Below are positions 34,773-43,675 of a DNA stretch of 43,675 bases, one piece after another. Within the stretch, counting starts at the first letter, position 1; each line of letters begins with the position of its first letter. The notes beneath the pieces are model-generated. The model was not told where the DNA came from and did not search any database. It saw only the letters and a list, made by a program, of their open reading frames with translations. Origin of the DNA: Geobacteraceae bacterium (GTDB taxonomy: Bacteria > Desulfobacterota > Desulfuromonadia > Desulfuromonadales > Geopsychrobacteraceae); NCBI GenBank assembly GCA_007125165.1, contig SLDV01000111.1, forward strand, positions 1-43,675, in the 5' to 3' direction. The translations under genes and the position numbers were made by a program.

Positions 34773-36161
34773 TTACGACCGGACCAGCTGGACGATGGTC
34801 TCAATATGTGCCGTCTGGGGAAACATGTCGACCGGTTGCAGGTGCTTGATCCGGTACCCGCCGTCCAGCAACTGTTTTAAATCACGGGCCAGGGTGTCCG
34901 GATCACAGGAGACATAGATGATCTGGCTCGGGCACAGATAAAGGAGTTGGTTGATCAGTTCCTCGCCACAGCCCTTACGTGGGGGATTGACCGTTACCAG
35001 GTCGGGTGCTGCTGCAGATGCGGCCAGGTATTGAAGCTCGGTGGTTGCATCTCCGGCAATGAACCGGCAGTTGGTCAACCTGTTCAGGGCGGCATTGGCG
35101 TCGGCATTGCGGACCGCCTCGGGAACGACTTCAATTCCGGTAACCGTGCGCGCCACTGCGGCAAGGCTCAGGGCGATACCACCAATGCCACAAAAAAGAT
35201 CGACAACATTCTCCTTGCCAGAGAGGGCGGCCCAGTCACGGATCAGGGCGTACATTGTTGCTGCCTGCCGGGTGTTGACCTGAAAAAAAGATTCAGGAGC
35301 GATATGCAGCCTGATATCGCCAACCTGCTCAATCAGATCGGGATGACCCAGCAGCTTGATTGTCTCGGTGCCGAGAATGACGTTACCACCGGAGCTGTTG
35401 ATGTTCTGATGGACGCCGATCACTTCAGGTACCTTTTTGGTCAGTTTTTTTGCCAGTTTGGGCAGTTCCTGGAAGTCTTTGTAATTACTGACGAAGGTGA
35501 CCAGAGCGCGGTTATTGTCGGGGCTGACGCGGATCAACAGGTAGCGCAGCAGTCCGCGTTTATGCCGGGGATTGTAAACAGAGACCTGTTGCCGTGCCAC
35601 ATCTTCGCGAACAATGGTAGCAATGCGATTGATCAGCGGGTGATGGACCGGGCAATTGGAAATATCGATAACGTCGTGACTGCCCCGCCGGTAAAGACCG
35701 AGCAGCAGTTTTCCGCGCTGGCGTGAGAAGACCAGTTTGGCGCTGGTGCGGTAGCCCAGGGTCTCTAGTGCAGGCAGGATCGGCAGGATGGAGAAATGAG
35801 CGGCAGGAACCTGCGCTCCAACTGCTTTTTCGACCCGCTGCTGTTTGAATTCAAGTTGGGCGGGGTACTGCATGCTGATCAGCGGACAGCCCAGACAACT
35901 CAACTCGAGGGAACAGCCGGGTTGGGCACTGCGCACAGGAGAACGGCGCAATATCTTCAGCAGACGGGTATAGATATGGGTGCGGCCTTGATGCTCAACC
36001 TCAACCACCACGGTTTCTGTCGGAAAAGCTCCCTGAACCAGGGCAGTGCGGTTTTCTGTGCCGGCCGTCCCTACCCCTTCTGCATCCAGATTTTCAATTG
36101 TCAGTTTGCGGGTATCAAGCGGTGGACGTTTGTCTTTTGTCTTTTCAGATTTTTTTTTCAT
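34773..36161 (-). CDS. rlmD: 23S rRNA (uracil-5-)-methyltransferase, RumA/RlmD type (TrmA family)
   Basis: TRAM-like N-terminus; SFFQVNTRQAATMYALIRDWAALSGKENVVDLFCGIGGIALSLA; VTVNPPRKGCGEELINQL; QIIYVSCDPDTLARDLKQLLDGGYRIKHLQPVDMFPQTAHIETIVQL. Confidence 0.92.
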   Translation of the reverse strand: MKKKSEKTKDKRPPLDTRKLTIENLDAEGVGTAGTENRTALVQGAFPTETVVVEVEHQGRTHIYTRLLKILRRSPVRSAQPGCSLELSCLGCPLISMQYPAQLEFKQQRVEKAVGAQVPAAHFSILPILPALETLGYRTSAKLVFSRQRGKLLLGLYRRGSHDVIDISNCPVHHPLINRIATIVREDVARQQVSVYNPRHKRGLLRYLLIRVSPDNNRALVTFVSNYKDFQELPKLAKKLTKKVPEVIGVHQNINSSGGNVILGTETIKLLGHPDLIEQVGDIRLHIAPESFFQVNTRQAATMYALIRDWAALSGKENVVDLFCGIGGIALSLAAVARTVTGIEVVPEAVRNADANAALNRLTNCRFIAGDATTELQYLAASAAAPDLVTVNPPRKGCGEELINQLLYLCPSQIIYVSCDPDTLARDLKQLLDGGYRIKHLQPVDMFPQTAHIETIVQLVRS

Positions 36162-36383
36162 GGTTAATAGTCTGGTTGTTACTTTCCTGGTTGGTTTCCG
36201 CTGTGGAAACTGCATTATGCTCATTCAGGTTTCCCGGATAAGCACTAAATAAAGAAGCGCGGGAATGCTGGCTGCACACTACTTCTTGTGTGTGGTTGCT
36301 GTCAAATATTGTTGGTTGTCTGGTACCTGTTGATGGGGTAGACTGCGCTGCGCAGTTCTGCCTTTTGCACCCGGAGGGTTTCC

Positions 36384-37475
36384 GTGCGTCGTAAAACACG
36401 TCAAATCAGGCTCGGCGGGCTCACGGTCGGTGGTGATGCGCCGATCAGTGTGCAGTCAATGTGTACCACTGATACCAGGGATGTTGCTGCGACTCTGAAC
36501 CAGATTGCTGAACTTGAACGGGCCGGTTGTGAGATTGTCCGTTGTGCGGTTCCCGATGTGGATGCTGCCCGGGCTCTGAAGCAGGTTCGCAATGGTTGCC
36601 GGATTCCACTAGTGGCCGATATTCATTTCGATTATCAGCTTGCCCTTGAAGCCGTCGCTGCCGGTGTAGACGGGTTGCGCATCAACCCCGGCAATATCGG
36701 TGAGCGCTGGAAGATCGCCGAGGTGGTGCGGGCCTGTCAGGAACGGCAGATTCCCATTCGCATTGGCGTAAACGCCGGGTCTCTGGAAAAGGAGTTGCTG
36801 CACAAACATGGCCAGGCTACCGCTGCGGCGATGGTGGAAAGTGCCCTGGGACACATACGCCTGTTGGAGGAGCAGGGTTTTGATCTGATGAAGATCAGCC
36901 TTAAGGCCTCTGATATTTCGCGCACGGTAGCAGCCTATCGGTTACTGGCAGAGCAGGTTGATTATCCGTTGCATGTCGGCGTTACCGAAGCCGGAACGGT
37001 TTTTAGCGGCACCATCAAGAGCGCTATCGGACTGGGGGTTCTGCTGATGGAGGGGATCGGGGACACCTTGCGAGTATCATTGACCGGCGATCCGGTGACC
37101 GAAGTGCGAGTCGGCTGGGAGATTCTCAAGGGTCTTGAGCTGCGCCAGCGCGGCCCGGTGTTTATCAGTTGTCCAACTTGCGGTCGTTGCCGGATTGATC
37201 TGATCAGGATTGCCCAGGAAGTAGAAGAGCGTCTGCAGGATCTTCCCCTGCCCCTTAAAATCGCCGTGATGGGTTGTGCTGTCAATGGACCGGGTGAGGC
37301 TCGTGAGGCCGATCTGGGTATCGCCGGGGGAAATGAAGAAGGGATTCTTTTTCGTCGGGGAAAATTGGTGCGTAAGGTTCCTCAGGCCCATCTGGCCGAT
37401 GTGCTGGTGAATGCCGCCTGGCAGGAGGTGGAGGATCGGCAGGGCAGTAAAAAGAATGATTCCCATGATCGGTAA
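36384..37475 (+). CDS. ispG: 4-hydroxy-3-methylbut-2-en-1-yl diphosphate synthase
   Basis: GTG start after ccggagggtttcc; RLGGLTVGGDAPISVQSMCTTDTRDV...LVADIHFDYQLALEAVAAGVDGLRINPGNIG...ISCPTCGRCRIDL...VMGCAVNGPGEAREADLGIAGG. Confidence 0.97.
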   Translation: MRRKTRQIRLGGLTVGGDAPISVQSMCTTDTRDVAATLNQIAELERAGCEIVRCAVPDVDAARALKQVRNGCRIPLVADIHFDYQLALEAVAAGVDGLRINPGNIGERWKIAEVVRACQERQIPIRIGVNAGSLEKELLHKHGQATAAAMVESALGHIRLLEEQGFDLMKISLKASDISRTVAAYRLLAEQVDYPLHVGVTEAGTVFSGTIKSAIGLGVLLMEGIGDTLRVSLTGDPVTEVRVGWEILKGLELRQRGPVFISCPTCGRCRIDLIRIAQEVEERLQDLPLPLKIAVMGCAVNGPGEAREADLGIAGGNEEGILFRRGKLVRKVPQAHLADVLVNAAWQEVEDRQGSKKNDSHDR

Positions 37476-37604
37476 GGGTCAAGGTGCTTGCATTTAGCCA
37501 TCCGTCAGGTTAGTTTTTCGGGTTACTTATTGTTGTGATTTGGGTGTTTAATGTGCCTGTAACCACGACCGTTTTTGCAAAAACTTCACTCAACAGGAAA
37601 ATTC

Positions 37605-39320
37605 ATGCGTTATTCTCAGTACCTTCTGCCCACTTTGAAAGAGGTTCCTGCCGATGCCGAGGTTGTCAGCCACCAGTTGATGCTACGTACCGGCATGATT
37701 CGTAAGGTAGCCGCCGGTATTTACAATTACATGCCTCTGGGGCTGCGTTCCATTCGCAAAATGGAGCAGATTATCCGCGAAGAGATGAATCGGGCCGGGG
37801 CGATCGAGTGCCTGATGCCCATGGCCAACCCGGCGGAACTGTGGCATGAATCGGGACGCTGGGAGAAGTATGGCAAAGAACTGTTGCGCTTCAAGGATCG
37901 GAAAGATGCCGATTTCTGCATGGGGCCGACTCACGAAGAAATCGTCACCGATATTGTGCGTAACACGGTCAGGTCCTATCGTCAGTTACCTTTGAATCTT
38001 TACCAGATTCAGACCAAGTTTCGCGATGAGATCCGTCCTCGCTTCGGACTGATGCGTGGGCGAGAATTCATTATGAAAGACGCCTATTCCTTTGATCTGG
38101 ATGATGCCGGTGCGGATCTTTCCTATCAAAAGATGTATCAGGCCTATCGCAATATCTTCCAGCGCTGTGGTCTGCGTTTCCGCGCGGTGGAGGCAGACAG
38201 CGGCGCCATTGGCGGCAGTTTTTCCCACGAGTTTATGGTTCTGGCGGAATCGGGGGAAGATGCCATCGTTTCCTGTGATTCGTGCGAATATGCAGCCAAT
38301 GTCGAGAAGGCCGAGGTACTGTGGAGCGGTCAGGAGACGCCGAAGCCTCGGCAGGAGATACAGTTGGTTGAGACACCGGATCAGAAAAGCATCAAAGAGG
38401 TTGCCGATTTTCTTGAACTGTCGTCATCACAATTGATCAAAACCCTGATACTGCAAACGTCGACGGAGGAAGTTATAGCTGTCCTGGTTCGCGGTGATCG
38501 CGAGCTGAATGCCATCAAACTGGCCAATCTGCTCAATGTTGACTGGGTTTTGCCGGCCGAAGAGAGTCTGGTAAAAAAGGTTACCGGGGCCCCTGCCGGT
38601 TTTGCCGGGCCGATCGGATTGGAGATCCGGGTACTGGCAGACAATGAAGTGTGCGCAATGAGCGATTATGTGGTCGGGGGCAACGTCGCTGACCGTCATT
38701 ATATTGGTGTCAATCATCCCCGTGATGTTGTTATTGATCAATTTGCTGACCTGCGTCGTGCCGAAGAGGGGGATCCCTGCCCCCGTTGCAGCGGTGGTCA
38801 CTTTGAAAGCTGGCGCGGGATCGAGGTCGGGCACGTGTTCAAGCTTGGCACCAACTACTCCGACGCCATGGAGGCGACGGTTCTTGATGATAAGGGCCAG
38901 GCCCGGACACTGGTGATGGGTTGTTATGGAATTGGTGTCGGCCGCACTGTAGCCGCAGCGATTGAACAGAACCACGATGAGCATGGCTTGAAACTTCCAC
39001 TGCCGCTGGCACCCTTTCAGGTGCTGGTGGTGATGGTTAATCCCAAGGATGAGCAGGTGCGCCGGACCAGCGAAGATATATACGCCCGTCTGCTGACTCA
39101 AGGGGTAGAGGTTCTGCTCGATGACCGTGACGAACGCCCCGGCAGTAAATTCAAGGATGCTGATCTGGTCGGCATTCCGCTGCGAGTGACGGTCGGAGCC
39201 CGTGGTCTGCAGGAAGGCGTTGTCGAGTTGAAAATCAGAACCAGCGGTGAACAGTCATCGGTGCCGATTGGCGAGATTGTTTCCGTATTGCAACAGCACA
39301 TCGATGCTGCTGCAGATTGA
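37605..39320 (+). CDS. proS: Prolyl-tRNA synthetase
   Basis: [117 protein letters not shown]-type motif. Start reset from 37575. Confidence 0.97.
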   Translation: MRYSQYLLPTLKEVPADAEVVSHQLMLRTGMIRKVAAGIYNYMPLGLRSIRKMEQIIREEMNRAGAIECLMPMANPAELWHESGRWEKYGKELLRFKDRKDADFCMGPTHEEIVTDIVRNTVRSYRQLPLNLYQIQTKFRDEIRPRFGLMRGREFIMKDAYSFDLDDAGADLSYQKMYQAYRNIFQRCGLRFRAVEADSGAIGGSFSHEFMVLAESGEDAIVSCDSCEYAANVEKAEVLWSGQETPKPRQEIQLVETPDQKSIKEVADFLELSSSQLIKTLILQTSTEEVIAVLVRGDRELNAIKLANLLNVDWVLPAEESLVKKVTGAPAGFAGPIGLEIRVLADNEVCAMSDYVVGGNVADRHYIGVNHPRDVVIDQFADLRRAEEGDPCPRCSGGHFESWRGIEVGHVFKLGTNYSDAMEATVLDDKGQARTLVMGCYGIGVGRTVAAAIEQNHDEHGLKLPLPLAPFQVLVVMVNPKDEQVRRTSEDIYARLLTQGVEVLLDDRDERPGSKFKDADLVGIPLRVTVGARGLQEGVVELKIRTSGEQSSVPIGEIVSVLQQHIDAAAD

Positions 39321-39363
39321 CAGGAATTGGTGTTGGGATGCAAATAGCAGAGCGCTTAATCGT

Positions 39364-40593
39364 ATGACAGATATTCGTGTTGACAAGGAAAGGCTGCAAG
39401 GGCTGCCGCCTGATGTTAGTCGGATGCTTGCCAGAAAGCCCCTGGAATTGCTGTCGGCATCCGACAGTCATCTGATGCTGGCAGACACCGCAACCGAGTC
39501 TCCGGTTCTATTGGCCGGGGTGCTGGAAGAAGGGGCGATCCCTGATCTGCTTTCCTATTTTAATATGTTTCGCAAAAGTGGTGTGCTTAGCGTTATTCTC
39601 AGCGGGGGAAGCAAGGCTCTTTATTTTCAGCAGGGTGAGGTGGTTTTTGCAACCAGCACCTTTGAAGCAGAAGATATCGGCTCAATCCTGTTTTCCCTCG
39701 GTAAGATAGAGCAGCAGGCTCTGGATCAGTTGCGCCGGCAGGTCACCGAAACGACCACTCTGGGCAAACTCCTGGTGGAACAGGCTGCGGTTTCTCCCAA
39801 GGATCTGTGGTTGGCGGCCCGCAGTCAGGTGGAGAATATTGTCTACAATCTCTTCAACGCCGCTCGCGGGGCCTTCTATTTTCAACTCAAGGCTGTCGAA
39901 CAGGAAGACATCCTGCGCCTGTCCATGAGTACTCAGAACATGATCATGGAGGGGCTGCGACGTCTTGATGAAAAAGCTCTGTTCATGCGCAAGATCATTT
40001 CCCTCGATCACTATCCCCAGGCGACCGGCAAGGAGGTTGGCGACCTCAGCGAAATAGAAACGCGCATGCTCAATCTGGCCAGCTTCGGACAGCTTAAAGC
40101 TCGTGAGCTTTTCAGAAAGTCGGGAGTGCGCGAGTTTGACGGTATCCGCACCCTTTACGGTCTGCTCGAAAGAGGCGTGTTGCGGATGCAGGAGTCATCT
40201 GGAACGGAAATCGACGGCGTTCTCGGGCAGATACTCACGGTTTATAACAGCTTGTTCAGGGAAATCCATATTCCCATGAGGCAGGCCAACCCCGACTTCA
40301 GCGAGGAAATAACCCAGGAGTTGCGTATTTTGCCGCAACCCTATTCTTTTGTTCTGCGTGATGTTGAGTTGCGCCCGGACGGAACTCTGGATGGCCACAG
40401 TCTGGTCGATAATCTTGACGGACTGGATGTGCGCGATCAGAAAAAGTTGCTGGTTGATTCCCTGACTGAAGTTGCGTATCTGGAGAGCATGGCTGTCAGA
40501 CAGCACCTGAGTGTTGAGCAGGCTCGTCCCCTGATATCACGTGTTCAGGAGAGTACAGCACGGGCTCGAATTCTTGCAGGGAGAGATGAATGA
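39364..40593 (+). CDS. DUF4388 (PATAN) domain protein
   Basis: MTDIRVDKERLQGLPPDVSRML...VLLAGVLEEGAIPDLLSYFNMFRKSGVLSVILSGGSKALYFQQGEVVFATS. Stop overlaps the pyrF start (ATGA). Confidence 0.85.
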   Translation: MTDIRVDKERLQGLPPDVSRMLARKPLELLSASDSHLMLADTATESPVLLAGVLEEGAIPDLLSYFNMFRKSGVLSVILSGGSKALYFQQGEVVFATSTFEAEDIGSILFSLGKIEQQALDQLRRQVTETTTLGKLLVEQAAVSPKDLWLAARSQVENIVYNLFNAARGAFYFQLKAVEQEDILRLSMSTQNMIMEGLRRLDEKALFMRKIISLDHYPQATGKEVGDLSEIETRMLNLASFGQLKARELFRKSGVREFDGIRTLYGLLERGVLRMQESSGTEIDGVLGQILTVYNSLFREIHIPMRQANPDFSEEITQELRILPQPYSFVLRDVELRPDGTLDGHSLVDNLDGLDVRDQKKLLVDSLTEVAYLESMAVRQHLSVEQARPLISRVQESTARARILAGRDE

Positions 40594-41321
40594 ACAAGAG
40601 TGCCAAGGACCGTTTGATTTTTGCTCTGGATGTCGATGATTTCGATCAGGCTCGACACTGGGTTGAAACCCTCAAAGACAACGTCGGTGTATTCAAAATT
40701 GGCAAGCAGTTGTTTACCCGCTATGGCCCTGATGTCGTCAGGATGGTCGTCGACCGGGGTGCCGATGTGTTTCTTGACCTGAAGTATCATGACATTCCCA
40801 ATACCGTTGCCAAGGCGGCGGTTGAAGCTGCCCGACTGGGTGTGCGCATTTTTAATGTTCACGCTCTGGGAGGGGGGGAAATGATGCGGACCGCGGCGGC
40901 AGAAGTTGAGTCCTACTGCCGTACTGCTCACTGTCAACGTCCGCAGATGCTGGCAGTCACTATCTTGACATCATCGGATCAGGCGACCCTGGCGGAGGTC
41001 GGAATCGATCGGCCGGTCGCTGAGATGGTAGTACGCCTGGCCCGCCTGGCCCTGGATTCCGGATTCGATGGTGTTGTGGCGTCCCCCCGTGAAGCAGCTA
41101 TGATCCGTTCCGCCTGTGGAGATGGTTTTGCCATTGTAACCCCCGGGGTGCGGCCGGCATTTTCCGCTCAGGATGATCAGAAGCGGATCATGACACCGGC
41201 GGATGCCATCGCGGCAGGTGCTACGGCGCTGGTTATCGGCCGCCCCATTTCCGCTGCTGCTGATCCCTTGGACGCAGCGGATCAGATTTTATCAGAGATC
41301 AGCACAGCCCTGAGTAGTTGA
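40590..41321 (+). CDS. pyrF: Orotidine 5'-phosphate decarboxylase
   Basis: RLIFALDVDDFDQARHWVETLKDNVGVFKIGKQLF...VFLDLKYHDIPNTVAKAAVEAARLGVRIFNVHALGG...IVTPGVRPAFSAQDDQKRIMTPADAIAAGATALVIGRPI. Confidence 0.97.
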   Translation: MNKSAKDRLIFALDVDDFDQARHWVETLKDNVGVFKIGKQLFTRYGPDVVRMVVDRGADVFLDLKYHDIPNTVAKAAVEAARLGVRIFNVHALGGGEMMRTAAAEVESYCRTAHCQRPQMLAVTILTSSDQATLAEVGIDRPVAEMVVRLARLALDSGFDGVVASPREAAMIRSACGDGFAIVTPGVRPAFSAQDDQKRIMTPADAIAAGATALVIGRPISAAADPLDAADQILSEISTALSS

Positions 41322-42076
41322 TGGCAGATTATCTGTATGGCATCAACCCGGTTGTTGAAGCGATTTCCGGGTCTGGTCGGCAACCACTGGAACTGTTGCT
41401 TGCTGAAAGTAATCGCCATCAGCGGTTGGAGCAGTTGCGTCAGCAGGCCACCGTGAAGCAGATCCCCGTGCGCCTGGTCAAGCACCACGAGCTTGACCGA
41501 CTGATCGGCCATGATCGCCATCAGGGCGTTTTGCTCAGACTGGAACCCTTCAGCTACTCATCTCTGCAAGAATTGATTGAATGTTGGAGAGGTAGCGGAA
41601 AAAATGCCTTTTTTCTGATTCTTGATGGTATTACCGATCCCCATAACTTTGGCGCCTTGGTGCGTAGTGCCGAGGGAGCCGGGTGTCATGGCGTCATCGT
41701 TGCCAGAGATCGTGCCTGTCCCGTTACCGCAGTGGTTGAAAAAGCTGCGGCAGGAGCCCTGGCTTATATGCCTTTGTGCCAGGTGACCAATCTGGCGCGC
41801 ACCCTGACGGAGCTGAAAAGGGCGGGAGTGTGGTGTTACGGTCTGGCCGGCGAGCTGGACGCGCAAGATATCTTTTCGACCTCCCTGGAGGGCGACATTG
41901 CCCTTGTTGTCGGCAGTGAGGGGAGCGGCTTGCGGCCAAATGTCCGTAAGCACTGTGATGGATTACTGTCGATACCCATGGGTGGACATCTGGCGTCCCT
42001 CAATGCGTCAGTTGCGACAGGAATTGCCCTGTTCGAGATTGTTCGGCAGCGCAAGATCAAGGGAGCAACAATTTGA
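41321..42076 (+). CDS. rlmB: 23S rRNA (guanosine-2'-O-)-methyltransferase RlmB (SpoU family)
   Basis: MADYLYGINPVVEAISGSGRQPLELLLAE...FFLILDGITDPHNFGALVRSAEGAGCHGVIVARDRACPVTAVVEKAAAGALAYMPL...VVGSEGSGLRPNVRKHCDGLLSIPMGGHLASLNASVATGIALFEI. Confidence 0.95.
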   Translation: MADYLYGINPVVEAISGSGRQPLELLLAESNRHQRLEQLRQQATVKQIPVRLVKHHELDRLIGHDRHQGVLLRLEPFSYSSLQELIECWRGSGKNAFFLILDGITDPHNFGALVRSAEGAGCHGVIVARDRACPVTAVVEKAAAGALAYMPLCQVTNLARTLTELKRAGVWCYGLAGELDAQDIFSTSLEGDIALVVGSEGSGLRPNVRKHCDGLLSIPMGGHLASLNASVATGIALFEIVRQRKIKGATI

Positions 42077-42128
42077 AGCGGGGCTATATTGTGCAGGCAG
42101 AAAAGCTTTTTTCAGGAGAGCAGGCATC

Positions 42129-42737
42129 ATGGTATTGACGGAATCCGCAGTAAAGAAACGTACCATCAATCCGCAGGAAAAAATCAATAAAGTCATTCTG
42201 GCGAGTAGAAAATTATTTGTGGAAAAAGGTTACGGCGGGGTTTCGATACCCGATATAGTCCAGGCTTCCGGGGTCAGCACCGGCGCGATTTACAGCCACT
42301 TCAAGGATAAGGAAACTCTTGCCAAAAGAATTCATGCCCACACGGTGGATGAATTCAACGATCTGCTCCAGTCACGATTGACGGGAGAGGAATCGGTCCA
42401 GGAAGTACTGAAGGTGTTTACCTATCTGGTCTGCGAGTTGGTTGAGGAAAACCCGATCCTGATGAAATACATGCTTTTCATGCAGCATGGTGGCGCTGTT
42501 GCCGGACTCTCGCCGATCTGTGAGACGGACCCCTTCCGTTTTCTGCAACAGCATTTACGACGGGGTATTGAAGAGGGTGTTGTCCGTCGCGGACAGGATT
42601 TTATGGTTGCCGGACTCTCGTATACGGGTGTGACCTTGCGCGCAGCAGAGTTACGCATGGATGCTGTACTTGATCAGCCCCTGACCGAGATCCGGGACAT
42701 CCTTGCAGAAAATGGCTGGAATGCTATCAAGGCGTGA
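42129..42737 (+). CDS. TetR/AcrR family transcriptional regulator
   Basis: INKVILASRKLFVEKGYGGVSIPDIVQASGVSTGAIYSHFKDKETLAKRIH: TetR HTH. Confidence 0.93.
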   Translation: MVLTESAVKKRTINPQEKINKVILASRKLFVEKGYGGVSIPDIVQASGVSTGAIYSHFKDKETLAKRIHAHTVDEFNDLLQSRLTGEESVQEVLKVFTYLVCELVEENPILMKYMLFMQHGGAVAGLSPICETDPFRFLQQHLRRGIEEGVVRRGQDFMVAGLSYTGVTLRAAELRMDAVLDQPLTEIRDILAENGWNAIKA

Positions 42738-42800
42738 AATATTTTATCGCTTACTGCGGACCCCTAAGTCCGAATCTTTCGGGTTCAAGTATGTTTATGG

Positions 42801-42830
42801 TTGACACCGTTACCGGTGATGCACTATAAG
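42801..42830 (+). promoter_or_regulatory. Sigma70-like promoter for the tRNA-tuf cluster
   Basis: TTGACA-(18 nt)-TATAAG followed by GC-rich 'acgccccg', about 87 nt upstream of the first tRNA. Confidence 0.7.
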
Positions 42831-42916
42831 ACGCCCCGTCAGCAACGAAGTATAGCCGGAAACTAAAGTTTTTTTCTTGCATCCCGGTATTATTTGAGAT
42901 ATAAGTCCCTTCTTGT

Positions 42917-42992
42917 GCTGGCGTAGCTCAATCGGCAGAGCAACTGACTTGTAATCAGTAGGTTGGGGGTTCAATTCCTCTCGCCAGCTCCA
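42917..42992 (+). tRNA. tRNA-Thr (UGU)
   Basis: gctggcgtagctcaatcggcagagcaactgacttgtaatcagtaggttgggggttcaattcctctcgccagctcca: 7-bp acceptor, anticodon TGT, encoded CCA. Confidence 0.97.
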
Positions 42993-43042
42993 GTAAAGTT
43001 TAAGCGGGTGTGCCCGACAATCGAATAAATGCAGGTTCCCCT

Positions 43043-43127
43043 GGAGGGGTTCCCGAGCGGCCAAAGGGATCAGACTGTAAATCTGACGTCGAAGACTTCG
43101 GAGGTTCGAATCCTCCCCCCTCCACCA
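43043..43127 (+). tRNA. tRNA-Tyr (GUA)
   Basis: ggaggggttcccgagcggccaaagggatcagactgtaaatctgacgtcgaagacttcggaggttcgaatcctcccccctccacca: class II long variable arm, anticodon GTA. Confidence 0.96.
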
Positions 43128-43243
43128 CTAAAACTTGCCGGACGAGGGCTTGTAGACTGTACGCCAGGAGGCTGTAGGCCATATGAACTGGGGCAGTAGC
43201 GGGCTTGACGTCCTGTTGTGCTTATCGACGGTAGAAAATTTGG

Positions 43244-43320
43244 GCGGGAATAGCTCAGTTGGCTAGAGCGTCAGCCTTCCAAGCTGAGGGTCGCGGGTTC
43301 GAGTCCCGTTTCCCGCTCCA
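43244..43320 (+). tRNA. tRNA-Gly (UCC)
   Basis: gcgggaatagctcagttggctagagcgtcagccttccaagctgagggtcgcgggttcgagtcccgtttcccgctcca; anticodon TCC. Confidence 0.97.
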
Positions 43321-43352
43321 TTTTATTTCTGCTGGAAAAAGAGAGGCTGCAA

Positions 43353-43428
<76 letters not shown>

Positions 43429-43560
43429 TTCCATTTTTCGAGCAGAAGGTGTTGACCGATTCAATTTAGTGGATTGTGTTCGCGTCATTCGTGGTTGCGG
43501 TAAGCTTGAGTTTTTTTCTATTAAAACAAGGTGTCTAGAAAACTAAGGGAGGATTTACAA

Positions 43561-43675
43561 TGGCGAAGGCGAAATTTGAGCGGTTAAAGCCGCATGTCAA
43601 CGTAGGAACGATTGGTCACGTCGACCACGGCAAGACGACCCTGACTGCAGCGATTACCAAGGTGCTGGCGGAGAA
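43561..43675 (+). CDS. tuf: Elongation factor Tu, truncated by the right window edge
   Basis: aagggaggatttacaATGGCGAAGGCG; [38 protein letters not shown]. Confidence 0.97.

Noticed and set aside
37476-37604. T-box or riboswitch upstream of proS
   Set aside because: No recognisable T-box motif or specifier hairpin in the 130-nt gap.
42738-42800. Terminator CGGAC-ccctaa-GTCCG after the TetR gene
   Set aside because: Only a 5-bp stem and no T-tract; too weak to call.

Overview
This 43.7-kb window is chromosomal and gene-dense. It looks like a Desulfuromonadales/Geobacter-type deltaproteobacterium, judged from gene content and protein similarity from memory, not from a search. Most of it is housekeeping: a Rep/UvrD helicase, uvrC, ispG, proS, proC, pyrF, rlmB, an RlmD-type methyltransferase, rluD, pgeF, suhB-like, malQ and yedF. 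It ends in a tRNA-Thr/Tyr/Gly/Thr cluster leading into tuf. I see no CRISPR array, prophage, integron or recognisable defence island. The most distinctive content is: (1) an apparent glycogen/alpha-glucan operon (GH57, GalT-like, a 1547-aa protein fusing a GH13 amylase-type region to a complete-looking GT5 glycogen synthase, then a ferric-reductase-like flavoprotein); (2) two perfect 27-bp-stem palindromes flanking one EamA/DMT transporter gene, with mirrored differences between the copies and stop codons lying inside the palindromes, plus a possible decayed third copy; (3) a three-copy, roughly 105-135-bp intergenic repeat with TIR-like ends, one copy lying just upstream of the glycogen operon; (4) a separate 23-bp perfect inverted repeat. 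Several short ORFs missed by the 60-aa cutoff are also reported (a BFD-like [2Fe-2S] protein, two possible small membrane proteins and a 6-aa leader ORF before proC). I cannot claim a demonstrated novel system. The palindrome-flanked cassette and the GH13-GT5 fusion locus are the best leads.
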